A stretch of 64,000 nt of DNA from Pseudoflavonifractor intestinihominis (GCF_040096055.1 NZ_JBBMFK010000003.1:134214-198213), one strand, 5' to 3'. Positions 7,583-18,811 are shown, counted from the stretch's first letter. Numbers and translations are program-made. Notes: a model not told the origin generated them from the letters alone.

Positions 7583-8533
7583 ATGAACGGAACCACCGTG
7601 GTGCTCAACGCCGCGAAAATGAACTACGACGGGAAGCTGGACCTGACTTCCCTGGCCCCCCACGTCACCATCTATGACGACAGCACGCCGGAGCAGATGA
7701 TCCAGCGGCTCCAGGGCTGCGAGATCGCCGTGACCAAGGAGCTGCCCGTGCCCGCAGAGCTGATCGCCCGGTTCCCCGACTCGGTGAAGCTCATCTGCGA
7801 GGCGGGCACCGGCTACAACAACATCGACCTGGCCGCCGCCAAGGCCAGAGGCATCACCGTGTGCAACATCCCGGCCTACAGCTCCCAGCGGGTGGCCCAC
7901 ACGGCCATTATGCTCCTGCTCTGCCTCAGCTCCTCCATGGGGGCCCAGATCCGGATGCTGGAGCGGGGCGACCGGAGCAACTTCACCCGCTGCCTGGGCC
8001 TGGACCACGTGGAGGTCAATGGCAAGACTCTGGGCCTCATCGGCGCGGGCAACATCGGCCGGGCGGTGATAAAGGTGGCCCTGGCCCTGGACATGGAGGT
8101 GCTGGTCTACAGCCGCACCCCCCGGGACTACGGCCCCGGCGTGACCTGCGTCAGCCTGGAGGAGCTGCTCCGTCGGAGCGACTATGTCTCCCTCCATTGC
8201 CCCCTCACCGATTCCACCCGCCACCTCATCAACAAGGACACCCTGGCCCTCATGAAGCCCACCGCCTTCCTCATCAACACCGCCCGGGGCGCCCTGGTGG
8301 ATGAAGCCGCTCTCATCGACGCCCTGAGATCCGGGACCATCGCGGGCGCGGGCCTGGACGTGCAGGAGACCGAGCCCCCGGCCGAGGACAACCCCCTCTA
8401 CAACATGGAAAATGTCATCCTCACCCCCCACATGGGCTGGAAGGGCCTGGAGACCCGACAGCGGCTCATCTCCCTGCTGGCGGGGAACATCACCGCCTAT
8501 CTGGAGGGCAACCCCATCAACGTGGTGGGCTGA
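7583..8533 (+). CDS. NAD-dependent D-2-hydroxyacid dehydrogenase
   Basis: Reduces a 2-keto acid to a D-2-hydroxy acid (or the reverse) with NAD(H). The 316 residues contain the Rossmann motif GLIGAGNIGRA (~150-160), the substrate-binding arginine in INTARGALVDE (~231), the acid-base glutamate in QETEPPAEDNP (~260) and the catalytic histidine in TPHMGW (~279). The full catalytic triad is therefore present. It looks monocistronic, between a terminator and the glnS promoter. The exact substrate (lactate, glycerate, 2-hydroxyisocaproate or other) cannot be assigned. Confidence 0.9.
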   Translation: MNGTTVVLNAAKMNYDGKLDLTSLAPHVTIYDDSTPEQMIQRLQGCEIAVTKELPVPAELIARFPDSVKLICEAGTGYNNIDLAAAKARGITVCNIPAYSSQRVAHTAIMLLLCLSSSMGAQIRMLERGDRSNFTRCLGLDHVEVNGKTLGLIGAGNIGRAVIKVALALDMEVLVYSRTPRDYGPGVTCVSLEELLRRSDYVSLHCPLTDSTRHLINKDTLALMKPTAFLINTARGALVDEAALIDALRSGTIAGAGLDVQETEPPAEDNPLYNMENVILTPHMGWKGLETRQRLISLLAGNITAYLEGNPINVVG

Positions 8534-8577
8534 GGGCGGAGGGAGACAGATTTTTCCGCCCTGTTGTGAGAAATCCA

Positions 8578-8606
8578 TTGCAATTTCTGTATGCAGCGGG
8601 TAAAAT
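8578..8606 (+). promoter_or_regulatory. SigA-type promoter of glnS
   Basis: TTGCAA (8578-8583), 17-nt spacer, TAAAAT (8601-8606). The short leader to the start at 8671 ends in AAGGAG and contains no T-box elements. Confidence 0.75.
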
Positions 8607-8670
8607 AAGGATTTAGCTGGCTGCCTTCCGGCGGCACGGCAGAAATGGAACATTTAAGGAGTGAAACAAC

Positions 8671-10353
8671 ATGACCGAAGAACTGAACACCACCATGACC
8701 CAAAACTTCATCCATGATTTCATTGACGAGGACATCGCCCAGGGTGGTCAGTTCCAGGGCATGACCGTCCATACCCGCTTTCCCCCCGAGCCCAACGGCT
8801 ACCTCCACATCGGCCACGCCAAGGCCATCTTCATCGACTTCGGCACCGCTGAGAAGTACGGCGGCCTGTGCAACCTCCGCATGGACGACACCAACCCCAC
8901 CAAGGAGGACGTGGAGTACGTGGAGGCCATCCAGGAGGACATCCACTGGCTGGGCTACGACTGGGGCGACCGGTTCTACTACGCCTCCGACTACTTTGAG
9001 AAGATGTACGACTGCGCCGTGGAGCTCATCAAGAAGGGCCTGGCCTACGTCTGCGAGCTGACCCCCGAGCAGTTCAAGGAGTACCGGGGCGATGTGAACA
9101 CCCCCGCCCGCTCCCCCTGGCGAGACCGCCCCGTGGAGGAGTCCCTGGACCTGTTCGCCCGGATGCGCGCCGGCGAGTTTGAGAACGGCCGCATGACCCT
9201 GCGGGCCAAGATCGACCTGGCCAGCGGCAACTTCAACATGCGCGACCCCGTCATCTACCGCATCAACCACATGCGCCACCACCGCCAGGGCGACAAGTGG
9301 TGCATCTACCCCATGTACGACTTCGCCCACCCCATCGAGGACGCCCTGGAGGGCATCACCCACTCCCTGTGCTCCCTGGAGTTTGAGGACCACCGGCCTC
9401 TGTACGACTGGGTCATCGAGCACTGCGACCTGCCCGCCAAGCCCCGGCAGATCGAGTTCGCCCGGCTGGGCATCAACTACACCGTCATGAGCAAGCGGAA
9501 GCTGCGCCAGCTGGTGGAGGAGGGCCGGGTCTCCGGCTGGGACGACCCCCGTATGCCCACCCTGTGCGGCCTGCGCCGCCGTGGCTACACCCCCCGGTCC
9601 ATCCGCAACTTCTCCGAGCGCAACGGCGTGAGCAAGGCGGCCTCCACCGTGGAGTTCGCCTTCCTGGAGCACTGCCTGCGGGAGGACCTGAACGAGGTGG
9701 CCCTGCGCCGCATGGCGGTGCTGCGCCCCATCAAGCTCACCGTCACCAACTACCCCGAGGGCCAGAGCGAGACCTTCGCCGTGGAGAACAACCCCAGCCG
9801 TCCCGAGGACGGCACCCGCGAGGTGTCCTTCTCCCGCCACCTGTATATCGAGGCCGAGGACTTTCTGGAGACCCCGGTGCCCAAGTACAAGCGCCTCTAC
9901 CCCGAGGGACCCGAGTGCCGCCTGAAGGGCGCCTACCTCATCAAGTGCACCGGCTGCGTGAAGGACGAGAACGGCAACGTGGTGGAGGTCCTCTGTGAGT
10001 ACGACCCCAACTCCCGGGGCGGCGATCCCGCCGACGGCCGCAAGGTGAAGGGCGCCACCATCCACTGGGTGGACGCCGCCACCGCCGTGGACGCGGAGAT
10101 CCGGCTGTACGACAACCTGTTCTCCGACGCCGACCCCGACGCCGGCGACAAGAACTTCCTGGACTGCCTGAACCCCAACTCCCTGGAGGTGCTCTCCGGC
10201 GCCAAGGTAGAGGCCAGCCTGGCCCACGCCGCCGCCCCCGCCTCCTTCCAGTTCCTGCGCCAGGGCTACTTCTGTGTGGACAGCAAGGACTCCTCCCCTG
10301 ACCACCTGGTGTTCAACCGGTCCGTCAGCCTGAAGGACAGCTTCAAATTCTGA
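8671..10353 (+). CDS. glnS: Glutaminyl-tRNA synthetase
   Basis: Charges tRNA-Gln directly with glutamine. The 560 residues hold the class I signatures PPEPNGYLHIGHAKAI (HIGH, ~31-46) and VMSKRKL (KMSKS equivalent, ~271), the GlnRS-specific LRMDDTNPTKE, and a C-terminal beta-barrel anticodon-binding region. Length matches bacterial GlnRS. Many Firmicutes lack GlnRS and use transamidation instead; its presence fits several Clostridia families. AAGGAG lies 9 nt before the ATG. A strong GC-rich terminator follows. Confidence 0.96.
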   Translation: MTEELNTTMTQNFIHDFIDEDIAQGGQFQGMTVHTRFPPEPNGYLHIGHAKAIFIDFGTAEKYGGLCNLRMDDTNPTKEDVEYVEAIQEDIHWLGYDWGDRFYYASDYFEKMYDCAVELIKKGLAYVCELTPEQFKEYRGDVNTPARSPWRDRPVEESLDLFARMRAGEFENGRMTLRAKIDLASGNFNMRDPVIYRINHMRHHRQGDKWCIYPMYDFAHPIEDALEGITHSLCSLEFEDHRPLYDWVIEHCDLPAKPRQIEFARLGINYTVMSKRKLRQLVEEGRVSGWDDPRMPTLCGLRRRGYTPRSIRNFSERNGVSKAASTVEFAFLEHCLREDLNEVALRRMAVLRPIKLTVTNYPEGQSETFAVENNPSRPEDGTREVSFSRHLYIEAEDFLETPVPKYKRLYPEGPECRLKGAYLIKCTGCVKDENGNVVEVLCEYDPNSRGGDPADGRKVKGATIHWVDAATAVDAEIRLYDNLFSDADPDAGDKNFLDCLNPNSLEVLSGAKVEASLAHAAAPASFQFLRQGYFCVDSKDSSPDHLVFNRSVSLKDSFKF

Positions 10354-10361
10354 TTCCCGGC

Positions 10362-10407
10362 GGCCGCAGGCCTGCCCCAGCTCCCGGGGCGGCCTGCGGC
10401 CCCTTTT
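10362..10407 (+). terminator. Rho-independent terminator of glnS
   Basis: GC-rich stem formed by GGCCGCAGGCCTGCCCC and GGGGCGGCCTGCGGCC (one bulge), followed by CCTTTT. Confidence 0.8.
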
Positions 10408-10426
10408 CGTCTATGAGGTGACGCAT

Positions 10427-11455
10427 ATGTACAATTTCCGCAACGACTACTCCGAGGCCGCCCACCCCGCCGTCCTCTCCGCCATCGCCGCCCACAACGG
10501 CGAACACGTCATCGGCTACGGCGCCGACGACTACTGTGCCAGCGCCGCCCAGCTCATCAAAAACCTGTGCCGCTGCCCTGAGGCGGACGTCCAGTTCCTC
10601 ATCGGCGGCACACAGACCAATTTCACCGCCATCGCCGCCTTCCTCCGCCCCTGGGAGGGGGTCATCTGCGCCCACACCGGCCACGTCAACGGCCACGAGG
10701 GCGGCGCGGTGGAGGCCACCGGCCACAAGCTGCTCCAGGCCCACGCCGCCCCCGACGGCAAGCTGACCCCGGAGCTCATCCTCCCGCTGGTGGAGGAGGG
10801 CCGCAACGAGCACGTGGTGCTGCCCAGGCTGGTCTACATCTCGGACGCCACCGAGAACGGCGTGGTGTACACCCTGGCCGAGCTGGAGGCCCTCTCCGCC
10901 TGCTGCAGGGCCAACAACCTTCTCCTGTTCCTGGACGGTGCCCGGCTGGGGGCCGCCTTCGGCGCGGCGGAGAACGACGTGACCCTCCCCGACCTGGCCC
11001 GCCTCACCGACGCGTTCTACATCGGTGGCACCAAGAACGGCGCCCTCATGGGCGAGGCCCTGGTCATCGTCAACCCGGCCCTTCAGGAGGGCTTCTTCCG
11101 CATCAAGAAGCAGCGGGGCGCGGTGCTGGCCAAGGGCTGGCTGCTGGGCCTCCAGTTCCAGACCCTGCTGGAGGACGGGCTCTACTGGACCATCGCCCGC
11201 CACGCGGTGGACATGGCCCAGGCCCTCCAGTCCGGCCTGGAGGCCATGGGCATTCCCATGGCCCCCCGCTCGGCCTCCAACATGGTGTTCCCCGTGGTGC
11301 CCGACAGCCTGCTCCCCGTGCTGGACGCTCTGTGCGCCTATGAGGTGTGGACCCGCCAGGATGAGCGCCACACGGTCATCCGGCTGGTCACCTCCTTCGC
11401 CACCCAGGCCGCCGACGTGGAGGGCTTCCTCTCCGACCTGAAGGCGGCCCTGTGA
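10427..11455 (+). CDS. PLP-dependent low-specificity threonine aldolase family enzyme
   Basis: Cleaves L-threonine or L-allo-threonine to glycine and acetaldehyde, or acts on a similar beta-hydroxy amino acid. The 342 residues begin FRNDYSEAAHPAVL, have the histidine that stacks on PLP (ICAHTGHVNGHEGGA), the PLP-phosphate-contacting LFLDGARLGAAF (~166) and the Schiff-base lysine in YIGGTKNGALMGEA (~199). Start is ATG 10427, with GAGGTG 6 nt upstream. This is the beta-eliminating-lyase fold, so other aldolase or lyase activities are possible. It is followed closely (32 nt) by the DUF6273 membrane protein. Confidence 0.9.
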   Translation: MYNFRNDYSEAAHPAVLSAIAAHNGEHVIGYGADDYCASAAQLIKNLCRCPEADVQFLIGGTQTNFTAIAAFLRPWEGVICAHTGHVNGHEGGAVEATGHKLLQAHAAPDGKLTPELILPLVEEGRNEHVVLPRLVYISDATENGVVYTLAELEALSACCRANNLLLFLDGARLGAAFGAAENDVTLPDLARLTDAFYIGGTKNGALMGEALVIVNPALQEGFFRIKKQRGAVLAKGWLLGLQFQTLLEDGLYWTIARHAVDMAQALQSGLEAMGIPMAPRSASNMVFPVVPDSLLPVLDALCAYEVWTRQDERHTVIRLVTSFATQAADVEGFLSDLKAAL

Positions 11456-11487
11456 CCCCACCATCCCCATTTTCCGTGAGGTGACCT

Positions 11488-13722
11488 ATGAACAGACAGC
11501 CTTCCGCCCTCCGGGCGGCCCAATTCTACGACCGGTTCGGCCCCCTCCTGCTGGCCGCCCTGGCCGCCGTCATTATGGCCCTGGTGCTCTTCGCCGGCGG
11601 CGGGGCGGGATTGTCCAACAACGGGGACTTCGGCCGGGTGATGAGCACCAATTCCCTGGACTACGCGGAGAGCACCGGCTCCTTTGTGTACGAGGACACC
11701 TTCCGCATGGTCTTTCAGGGGGATTCCGCCGGGGCAAAGCTGTGGAACCTGCTCTTCAATCTGGACAACACCGCCGCCTACCCCTCCATCCATCTGGTGT
11801 TCGTCCGGGCCTCCCTGGCGGGCAACCTGGCCCTCAACGCCCTCACCGGCCAGAGCCTGGACACCTACCACATCCAGGTGCTGGGCCTCATCTACCTGCT
11901 GTGCTACGCCGGGCTGCTGCTCCTGCTGTTCCGCTCCTTCCGGCTGCCCTCCCTGTGGTGCGACCTGCTGGTGAAGCTGGCCGTCCTCTTCGTCCTGTGC
12001 GACGAGGGGTATATCACCTACTTCAACTCCCTGTACAGCGAGCCGGTGCAGATGCTGGGCCTGCTGGCCATGGCGGTGTTCGGCCTGCGGCTGCTGACCC
12101 GCCGGGGCAGCCTAGGCTGGAATGCCGGGTGGTACTTCCTCGCCTGCGTGGTGTACGGCTGGAGCAAGTTCATCAACCTGCCGGTGGCCGCTCTGTGCGC
12201 CCTGGGCATGGGCGCGGTCCTCTTCCTCCGCTCGGAGAAGAAGCACCGGAAGTGGCTGTGCGGCGGCGCTGTGGCCTGCGTGGCGGTGCTGGGGACGGTG
12301 TACCTCTCCCTTCCCGGCTGGATGGACTATGAGACCAACTACAACGCTGTGTTCTACGGTGTCCTCAAGGACACCACCCCGGAGCAGACCGATCAGTACC
12401 TCTCCGACCTGGGGCTTCCGGATTACATGGCGGAATACGCCAACTCCAACTACTACATGGACCGGGTGGCCCCCGCCCGGGAGAGCGAGCAGTTCAAGGC
12501 GGACTTCTCCCAGGTGTCCAAGTTCGACCTGCTGTTCTTCTACCTCTCCCACCCGGGCTACTACCTGGAGAAGCTGGACGTGGCCATGGCCCACACCGGC
12601 TTTATCCGGCCCTACTACCTCTCCAACCTGGACGCCACCCACCCCAGGCTCACCTTTGCCGGCCGCTTCGGCGGCTGGAGCTGGCTGCGGGGCCAGCTGC
12701 CCGTCAACACCTGGCTGGCCGCTGGGCTCATCACGGCGGCGGGCTGCTGGGCCCTGTGGCGGGCCGTGGCGGGCCGAAAGAGTGCGGGCAAGGACAAGCT
12801 CTCCGCCGCCCTCCTGGCGCTCACCGTGCTGGGCTCCATGGCCTACCAGTTCCTGATGCCCACGGTCACCAACGGCGAGGGGGACCTGGCCAAGCACATG
12901 TTCGCCTTCGCCCAGTTCATCGACCTGCTGCTCCTCTTGGTGCTGGCCTGGCTGGGGTACCGGCTTTCCACGGCAGAGCGGGTGCTCCGCCCCGCCGCCG
13001 TGCTGGCGGGGAGCACCGCCGGTGTGCTCCTCCTGCTGCTGGCCGTGCCCGCCGGCATCTCCCTGATACGGGCACAGCTGCCCCACAACACCCTGGAGAC
13101 CGGCGCCTACGTCCAGCTGGGCGCCTGGGAGGGAAAGCCCCTTCTGTGGCAGGCCGCGGAACAGCAGGAGGACGGCACCTGGCTGCTCCTGGCGGCGGAG
13201 CCGGTGGACCAACGGGCCTTTGACCAGGACGGGGACTTCGGCAGCAGCCGTTGGAGCGACTCCGACCTGCGGGCGTGGCTCAACGGGGACTTCCTCACCG
13301 CAGCCTTTGACCAGTCGGAGCGGGAGATGCTGGCGACGGGCAGCCATCGGGTGCTGCTGTCCATCACGGATCGGGACCTGGCCGACTCCGGCTTCAACGA
13401 CTTCTTCGCCTTCCACGTGCCGGCCTACAGCGACCGGGGCATGGAGGAGGCGGTGGCCATGGACTGCACCGACACCGTCCGCCTGCCCGACATCGGCCTG
13501 ATGGCCTCCCTGTCCCGGCAGGGGCTGCTCTCCGGCGCCCCCTGCTGGATGGACACCCCCTATTTCAACAACGGCTCCATGGTGCGCATCCTGGGGACCG
13601 ACGGGTACTTCTACATGCGGGACGCCGCCGACACCTGGGGCGTCCGTCCGGTGATCGCCCTGGATGCCGCGGGATTCGCCGGCTCCGGCAGCGTGGGAGA
13701 CCCCTTTGTGCCCACCACGTAA
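11488..13722 (+). CDS. Multi-pass membrane protein (glycosyltransferase-like) fused to C-terminal DUF6273 domain
   Basis: A 744-residue protein of two parts. Residues ~1-530 hold about ten hydrophobic helices and an extracellular-looking N-terminal loop with LSNNGDFGRVM, in the style of GT-C/hexose-transferase membrane proteins of surface-glycan synthesis. Residues ~545-744 match the DUF6273 pattern: W-x-x-SDLRAWLNGDF, ADSGFNDFF-type insert and a terminal TWGVRPVIALD. DUF6273 is usually found on exported clostridial proteins. No glycan cluster surrounds it, so the membrane-domain function is inference. It starts 32 nt after the aldolase gene with GAGGTG in front. Confidence 0.72.
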   Translation: MNRQPSALRAAQFYDRFGPLLLAALAAVIMALVLFAGGGAGLSNNGDFGRVMSTNSLDYAESTGSFVYEDTFRMVFQGDSAGAKLWNLLFNLDNTAAYPSIHLVFVRASLAGNLALNALTGQSLDTYHIQVLGLIYLLCYAGLLLLLFRSFRLPSLWCDLLVKLAVLFVLCDEGYITYFNSLYSEPVQMLGLLAMAVFGLRLLTRRGSLGWNAGWYFLACVVYGWSKFINLPVAALCALGMGAVLFLRSEKKHRKWLCGGAVACVAVLGTVYLSLPGWMDYETNYNAVFYGVLKDTTPEQTDQYLSDLGLPDYMAEYANSNYYMDRVAPARESEQFKADFSQVSKFDLLFFYLSHPGYYLEKLDVAMAHTGFIRPYYLSNLDATHPRLTFAGRFGGWSWLRGQLPVNTWLAAGLITAAGCWALWRAVAGRKSAGKDKLSAALLALTVLGSMAYQFLMPTVTNGEGDLAKHMFAFAQFIDLLLLLVLAWLGYRLSTAERVLRPAAVLAGSTAGVLLLLLAVPAGISLIRAQLPHNTLETGAYVQLGAWEGKPLLWQAAEQQEDGTWLLLAAEPVDQRAFDQDGDFGSSRWSDSDLRAWLNGDFLTAAFDQSEREMLATGSHRVLLSITDRDLADSGFNDFFAFHVPAYSDRGMEEAVAMDCTDTVRLPDIGLMASLSRQGLLSGAPCWMDTPYFNNGSMVRILGTDGYFYMRDAADTWGVRPVIALDAAGFAGSGSVGDPFVPTT

Positions 13723-13759
13723 AAAGGACTGCCTGTCTTTTGCGACAGGCAGTCCTTTT
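13722..13759. terminator. Bidirectional terminator between convergent genes
   Basis: Stem AAAAGGACTGCCTGTC and its perfect complement around a 6-nt loop, with T-runs on both sides. It serves the DUF6273 protein (plus) and the MATE transporter (minus). Confidence 0.88.
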
Positions 13760-13764
13760 ATCTT

Positions 13765-15129
13765 TTAGTTTGCCAGCAGGCGCTTGTTCACCCAGGCGCG
13801 GCTGTGCCAGCGCCAGAGGAAAAGCCCGGCCCGGATACACTCGTCCGCCGCCATGGCGATCCACAGGCCCGCCAGACCCATGTCGAACACCACGCCCAGC
13901 AGCCAGCTGCCGCCCACGCCCACGATCCAGGCGTCGATGACGCAGATGCTGATGGGGAACCGGATATCCCCGCAGGCCTGGAGGGCCCGGCACATGGTCA
14001 TGTTCACCGCCCGGCCCAGCTCCAGGGGGATCTCGATGAGCATGATGGTCTTGGCCAGGGTCAGCACCTGGGGGTCGGTGGTGAAGAGGCTGTAGACCGG
14101 CTCGCAGACCAGGAACAGCAGCACCGACACCGCCCCTGAGATCACCAGGGAGAAGAGTACGGTGCGGTGCACCTGGCGGTTGGTCTCCTCCACCTGCTCC
14201 GCGCCCATGAGCCGGGCGGCCACCACCTGGCAGGCCTGGCTCATGGCCGAGCCGAACATGTAGGTGACGTTGGCGAAGATGTTGGCGTACACACGGGTGT
14301 TCACCACGTAGGTGGCAAAGCGGTTGCACACGGTCTGAATGCAGATCTGGGACATATTGTAGCTCACCGACTCGCCGCCGGCGGGCACGCCGATGCGGAG
14401 CAGCCGCCGCAGCTGGTCCTTGGGGAAGGGCCGCAGCTGGGAGAACCGGATCACCGGGCCGAACTTCTTCCAGAAGAGCAGGGCGATGATGATGACGCCC
14501 ACCAGGCGGCTCAGGCCGCTGGAGATGGCCGCGCCGGCGATGCCCAGTGCGGGCAGGGGACCCACGCCGTTGATGAGGATGTAGTTGCCCACGATGTTCA
14601 GGCAGTTCATGAACACGGAGATGACCATGGTCTCCTTCATCATCTGGCTGGAGCGAAAGAAGGCGGTGAAGGTCAGGTATACCGACTGGAACACCATGCC
14701 CGCGCCGATGATGCGCATATAGAGGCAGGTCTTCTCAAAAATCTCCTCATGGACGCCCATGAGCCGGAAGATGGGTCCGCAGCCCAGCACCAGGATCAGG
14801 CTCACCGCCACGCCGAAGACGATATTGGTGAACAGGGAGACCGTATAGGTCTCGTTGACGCTCCTGGTGTCCCGGGCGCCGATATACTGGGAGATCAGGA
14901 TCATGGAGGCGGTACACACCACGGAGAACACCAGCAGCAGCAGGTTGGTCACCTGGTTGGCGTTGCCGATGGCGCCCACGCCGTTGGGGTCCACCCAGCC
15001 CACCATGATCTGGTCCGCGTTGCCCACCAGCATCTGGAGCAGCAGCTCCACAAAAATCGGGCCGGTCAGCAGGAGGATGTTGTTCTCCCGTCCGGCAGAT
15101 TCTCTCTTCTTTACTATCGTCTTTTCCAT
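13765..15129 (-). CDS. MATE family efflux transporter
   Basis: Cation-coupled (Na+ or H+) exporter of organic cations or drugs in the MATE/NorM/DinF family. The 454 residues form about twelve hydrophobic helices in two repeats, with the family start LLTGPIFVELLLQMLVG and the conserved NADQIMVGW and AVNMTMCRALQACGD segments. ATG at 15129 is preferred over one at 15168, giving the normal MATE length and the usual N-terminus. The promoter at 15204-15231 is followed by a perfect inverted repeat at the transcript start that may be an operator. Confidence 0.9.
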   Translation of the reverse strand: MEKTIVKKRESAGRENNILLLTGPIFVELLLQMLVGNADQIMVGWVDPNGVGAIGNANQVTNLLLLVFSVVCTASMILISQYIGARDTRSVNETYTVSLFTNIVFGVAVSLILVLGCGPIFRLMGVHEEIFEKTCLYMRIIGAGMVFQSVYLTFTAFFRSSQMMKETMVISVFMNCLNIVGNYILINGVGPLPALGIAGAAISSGLSRLVGVIIIALLFWKKFGPVIRFSQLRPFPKDQLRRLLRIGVPAGGESVSYNMSQICIQTVCNRFATYVVNTRVYANIFANVTYMFGSAMSQACQVVAARLMGAEQVEETNRQVHRTVLFSLVISGAVSVLLFLVCEPVYSLFTTDPQVLTLAKTIMLIEIPLELGRAVNMTMCRALQACGDIRFPISICVIDAWIVGVGGSWLLGVVFDMGLAGLWIAMAADECIRAGLFLWRWHSRAWVNKRLLAN

Positions 15130-15173
15130 CACACACCTGGCTCTCTGCTGAATTCTGAATACACACATAGACT

Positions 15174-15205
15174 ATGGGGAAAGTCCCAAAAGGAACTTTC
15201 CCCAT
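15174..15205. promoter_or_regulatory. 11-bp inverted repeat at the MATE transcript start (candidate operator)
   Basis: ATGGGGAAAGT (15174-15184) and its exact complement (15195-15205) separated by 10 nt. There is no T-run after it on either strand, so it is not a normal terminator. On the minus strand it begins at the -10 box of the MATE promoter. Confidence 0.5.
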
Positions 15206-15231
15206 TATAGAGCACAGGCAAAAATTTTCAA
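15204..15231 (-). promoter_or_regulatory. Promoter of the MATE transporter gene
   Basis: Minus strand TTGAAA (15231-15226), 16-nt spacer, TATAAT (15209-15204). Confidence 0.65.
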
Positions 15232-15278
15232 TTGTCAATTCCTACGCATTTGGGGAAGTCCTGGCCCGTCCTTTCTAT

Positions 15279-15452
15279 TCATTCCGGCCCACAGAACCGT
15301 TCCGCGCATGCCTCCAGCGTTGCAAAGGAGTTCACCATCTGGTAGCGGGGGCGGATGCGGTCCTGAAGATAGCTGGGCAGCCGCTCGAAGTACTCCTCCG
15401 CCCCGGGTTCGTGGCGGAAGAGGGCGTACATGTCGTTGTATTCCCGCCGCAT
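15279..15452 (-). CDS. Conserved small protein, 57 residues
   Basis: Short protein starting MRREYNDMYALFRHEPGAEE and ending ACAERFCGPE, rich in aromatic and charged residues, with no membrane helix. A strong GGGGGAGGTG lies 7-8 nt before ATG 15452; the other ATG at 15459 is in a different frame and too close to it. The pattern (YNDMYALF...FERLP...V-NSF-TLE) looks like small proteins common in Oscillospiraceae genomes, of unknown function; this resemblance is from memory, not a search. Being under 60 codons, it is easily missed. Confidence 0.7.
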   Translation of the reverse strand: MRREYNDMYALFRHEPGAEEYFERLPSYLQDRIRPRYQMVNSFATLEACAERFCGPE

Positions 15453-15524
15453 ACTGCATCACCTCCCCCACAGTGTGCGCAGATGAGGGAGGATTGATAC
15501 GCCGCGTTTCCGGCCCGGGGCAGC

Positions 15525-15557
15525 AAAAACCCCGCAGCCTTCCGGCTGCGGGGTTTT
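15525..15557 (-). terminator. Rho-independent terminator of rpsU
   Basis: AAAACCCCGCAGCC/GGCTGCGGGGTTTT stem with T-runs on both sides, 7 nt past the rpsU stop. Confidence 0.88.
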
Positions 15558-15563
15558 ATATTC

Positions 15564-15746
15564 TTAGTAGAACTTCTTGCGGTTCTTGCGCGCGGCCTCA
15601 GACTTCTTGCGGCGCTTGACGCTCGGACTCTCATAGCACTCGCGCTTACGCACCTCGGCCAGGACGCCCGACTTGGCGCAGCTGCGCTTAAAACGCTTCA
15701 GGGCGTTCTCCAGGGACTCGCCCTCTTTCACACGGACTTCCGACAT
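15564..15746 (-). CDS. rpsU: 30S ribosomal protein S21
   Basis: Small-subunit protein that aids translation initiation. The 60 residues (MSEVRVKEGESLENALKRF, then an RSCAKSGVLAEVRKRE core and a very basic tail ending AARKNRKKFY) match S21 along its whole length. ATG 15746 is the start; an in-frame ATG at 15803 would add a non-S21 extension. It has its own near-consensus promoter and terminator. Confidence 0.97.
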   Translation of the reverse strand: MSEVRVKEGESLENALKRFKRSCAKSGVLAEVRKRECYESPSVKRRKKSEAARKNRKKFY

Positions 15747-15838
15747 TGATTTCCCCTCCCTCCGACGCGGCAGACCTGTCTGCCGTGAAAGGGCCACAGG
15801 CATAGGCGGTTTCGCCTAGATATGGCTTTAACAGTAGT

Positions 15839-15867
15839 ATTATATGAAAAATTCAGCGTCTTGTCAA
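15839..15867 (-). promoter_or_regulatory. Consensus SigA promoter of rpsU
   Basis: Minus strand TTGACA (15867-15862), 17-nt spacer, TATAAT (15844-15839): all twelve consensus bases match. Confidence 0.9.
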
Positions 15868-15914
15868 GGGAATCTTTTAAAGGGAAAAAATTTCCTTGAT
15901 GTGGCCCTGGACGC

Positions 15915-16294
15915 TTACCGCTCCTGGAAGAACTCCAGCTCCTCCCCTACCGGTCCGGCACAGAAGGCGATGCGGATGGGATAGTCCCCGCCCAGGTTCC
16001 GGTCCCCGGGCTCCACCAGCACCGGGCAGCCTGCGGCCCGCACCCGGACGATCATCCCGTCCACGTCATCGGTGGCAAAGGCGATGTGGGCGAACAAGCC
16101 CCGCTGCTCCTCCCCGCCGTTGGCCGTCACCTCCAGCAGGGTGTTGCCCAGGTCCAGCATGGCGCCCTGGCCGTCCCCCTGGCCCCACCGGCGGACCAGC
16201 GGGCAGGAGAGCACGTTCTGATAGAAGTCCAGCACCTGCTCAAAGGCCCCGGCCCCCGGGGCCCTGAGGGAGATGTGATGCACGCCTCTCATCA

Positions 16295-16295
<1 letters not shown>
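15915..16295 (-). CDS. VOC (glyoxalase/bleomycin-resistance fold) family protein
   Basis: A 126-residue single VOC domain: VHHISLRAPGAGAFEQVLDF at the N-terminus, metal-ligand-type residues in FAHIAFATDD (~68-77) and a terminal EELEFFQE. Such proteins are metal-dependent lyases, dioxygenases or antibiotic-binding proteins; the substrate cannot be told. The start overlaps the leuS stop by one base (TGATG), so it is translationally coupled to leuS and shares its promoter. Confidence 0.82.
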
Positions 16296-18748
<2,453 letters not shown>

Positions 18749-18782
18749 AGCAGACCGCAGCGGTCTTGGTTCAATCTGTCAT

Positions 18783-18811
18783 ATTATACTGGAAAAGTGA
18801 CCGGATTTCAA
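18783..18811 (-). promoter_or_regulatory. SigA-type promoter of leuS
   Basis: Minus strand TTGAAA (18811-18806), 17-nt spacer, TATAAT (18788-18783). The predicted transcript starts ~28 nt before the leuS ATG and includes the palindrome AGACCGCAGCGGTCT at 18752-18766. Confidence 0.75.

Noticed and set aside
8534..8670. T-box leader of glnS (and of leuS at 18749-18780)
   Set aside because: No specifier loop or T-box sequence, and the leuS leader is only ~28 nt. Ordinary promoters with short leaders explain both.
8497..10305. A 602-codon minus-strand frame antisense to glnS
   Set aside because: Shadow of glnS with no recognisable protein and no start signals.
15174..15205. Inverted repeat as a terminator
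   Set aside because: No T-run follows on either strand and it overlaps a promoter; listed instead as a possible operator.
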